Source: Ascidiaceihabitans sp023955215
GTDB lineage: Bacteria > Pseudomonadota > Alphaproteobacteria > Rhodobacterales > Rhodobacteraceae
Direction: 5' to 3'
DNA length: 64,000 nt
NCBI GenBank assembly: GCA_943788345.1
Contig: CALSPX010000011.1
Location: 124,001 to 188,000, forward strand
Position numbers and translations under genes: made by a program. The notes under the pieces were generated by a model. It saw only the letters and a program-made list of their open reading frames with translations. It was not told the DNA's origin and made no database searches. Below, piece after piece: positions 63,729 through 64,000 of this stretch. Position 1 is the first letter of the stretch, and every line of letters begins with the position of its first letter.

Positions 63729-64000
63729 GCACGCTTGGCAAGTTCATCGGGCGCATCTTGCTTGCCCTGATCGTGGTGGGGATCACAATGTGGTTTTTGG
63801 GACCCTACGAAGATACCTCGTTTGAAACCACTTTTGACGAAAGCCTGTTGGACGATGGTGTTGACGCATATTTCCAAAGCCAAGAAATTCCGACCCTGAA
63901 TATCCGTGAAGATAGTGAAAAGCGCGTGATTTGGGCAGGTGATGTGGAAGCTAAAACGCCGCTATCAGTGGTTTATCTACATGGTTTTTCTGCAAGTTCT
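63725..64000 (+). CDS. Membrane-anchored alpha/beta hydrolase, N-terminal part
   Basis: Only the first 92 codons are in the window; the frame stays open to its edge. Residues 8-25 are a hydrophobic anchor (GRILLALIVVGITMWFLG), followed by an acidic linker and then PLSVVYLHGFSASS, whose HGFSAS is the oxyanion-hole motif of alpha/beta hydrolases. It probably faces the periplasm, attached by the N-terminal helix. Starts inside the stop of the previous hydrolase gene (ATGA overlap). Confidence 0.8.
   Translation, partial: MSTLGKFIGRILLALIVVGITMWFLGPYEDTSFETTFDESLLDDGVDAYFQSQEIPTLNIREDSEKRVIWAGDVEAKTPLSVVYLHGFSASS

Overview
The window looks like chromosomal DNA of a marine alphaproteobacterium of the Roseobacter group (Rhodobacteraceae). 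The evidence is the betICBA cluster for choline sulfate and choline, a pccR-pccB-pccA-mcm propionyl-CoA/methylmalonyl-CoA locus, a short prolyl-tRNA synthetase, an HdaA-type DnaA regulator, a DUF1194/DUF2937/DUF4174 protein set, and moderate G+C as judged by eye. I see no rRNA, tRNA, CRISPR array, insertion sequence, integrase or prophage gene. Genes are dense, with many ATGA or TAATG junctions.

Layout. 1-6.3 kb: end of a YmdB-type phosphoesterase gene, a frameshifted EamA permease, and two SLC13 permeases with RCK-C domains on either side of a BASS symporter. 6.4-8.9 kb: yebC, a LysE/ArgO exporter and a second EamA permease. 8.9-14.2 kb: betI-betC-betB-betA behind a perfect 20-bp BetI-type palindrome. 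14.3-27.5 kb: a secreted nuclease, then the propionyl-CoA region: regulator pccR, an MFS exporter, pccB, five small genes (three encoding tiny lipoproteins), pccA, a DUF4174 protein, a sulfotransferase-like gene and methylmalonyl-CoA mutase. Both the pccR and pccB upstream regions carry the same TTTGCAAC-TTTGCA element plus a TTTGCAAA octamer.

27.6-38 kb: nhaA, a VOC-GNAT-DjlA-EEP run, then on the minus strand an AI-2E permease-hdaA-ppk-ppx operon and a fasciclin protein. 38.3-47.3 kb: proS, DUF2937, lolC/E-lolD, an Ldh-type dehydrogenase, an L,D-transpeptidase, parE and a small membrane protein. 47.3-54.8 kb: an alpha/beta hydrolase, a ferric-reductase-like membrane protein, a MATE exporter with a hairpin over its ribosome binding site, an aspartate aminotransferase, an XRE regulator coupled to sdhE, a MarR/LdtR-like regulator, DUF1194 and gloA.

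54.8-57.3 kb is the most unusual part. A Slam-like outer-membrane protein (helical repeat N-terminus plus C-terminal beta barrel) lies directly downstream of a lipoprotein with a Thr-rich stalk and a Gly-rich beta-barrel-like C-terminus, which looks like a Slam-type translocator with its surface-lipoprotein client. As read here the lipoprotein gene has two compensating frameshifts. The window ends with thyA-folA, a small secreted protein, a cold-shock protein, an ArsC-like protein, DUF1697, thrS and two alpha/beta hydrolases, the last cut by the window edge.

Three indels (one in the EamA gene, two in the lipoprotein gene) sit at short homopolymers, so sequencing error is as likely as real gene decay.
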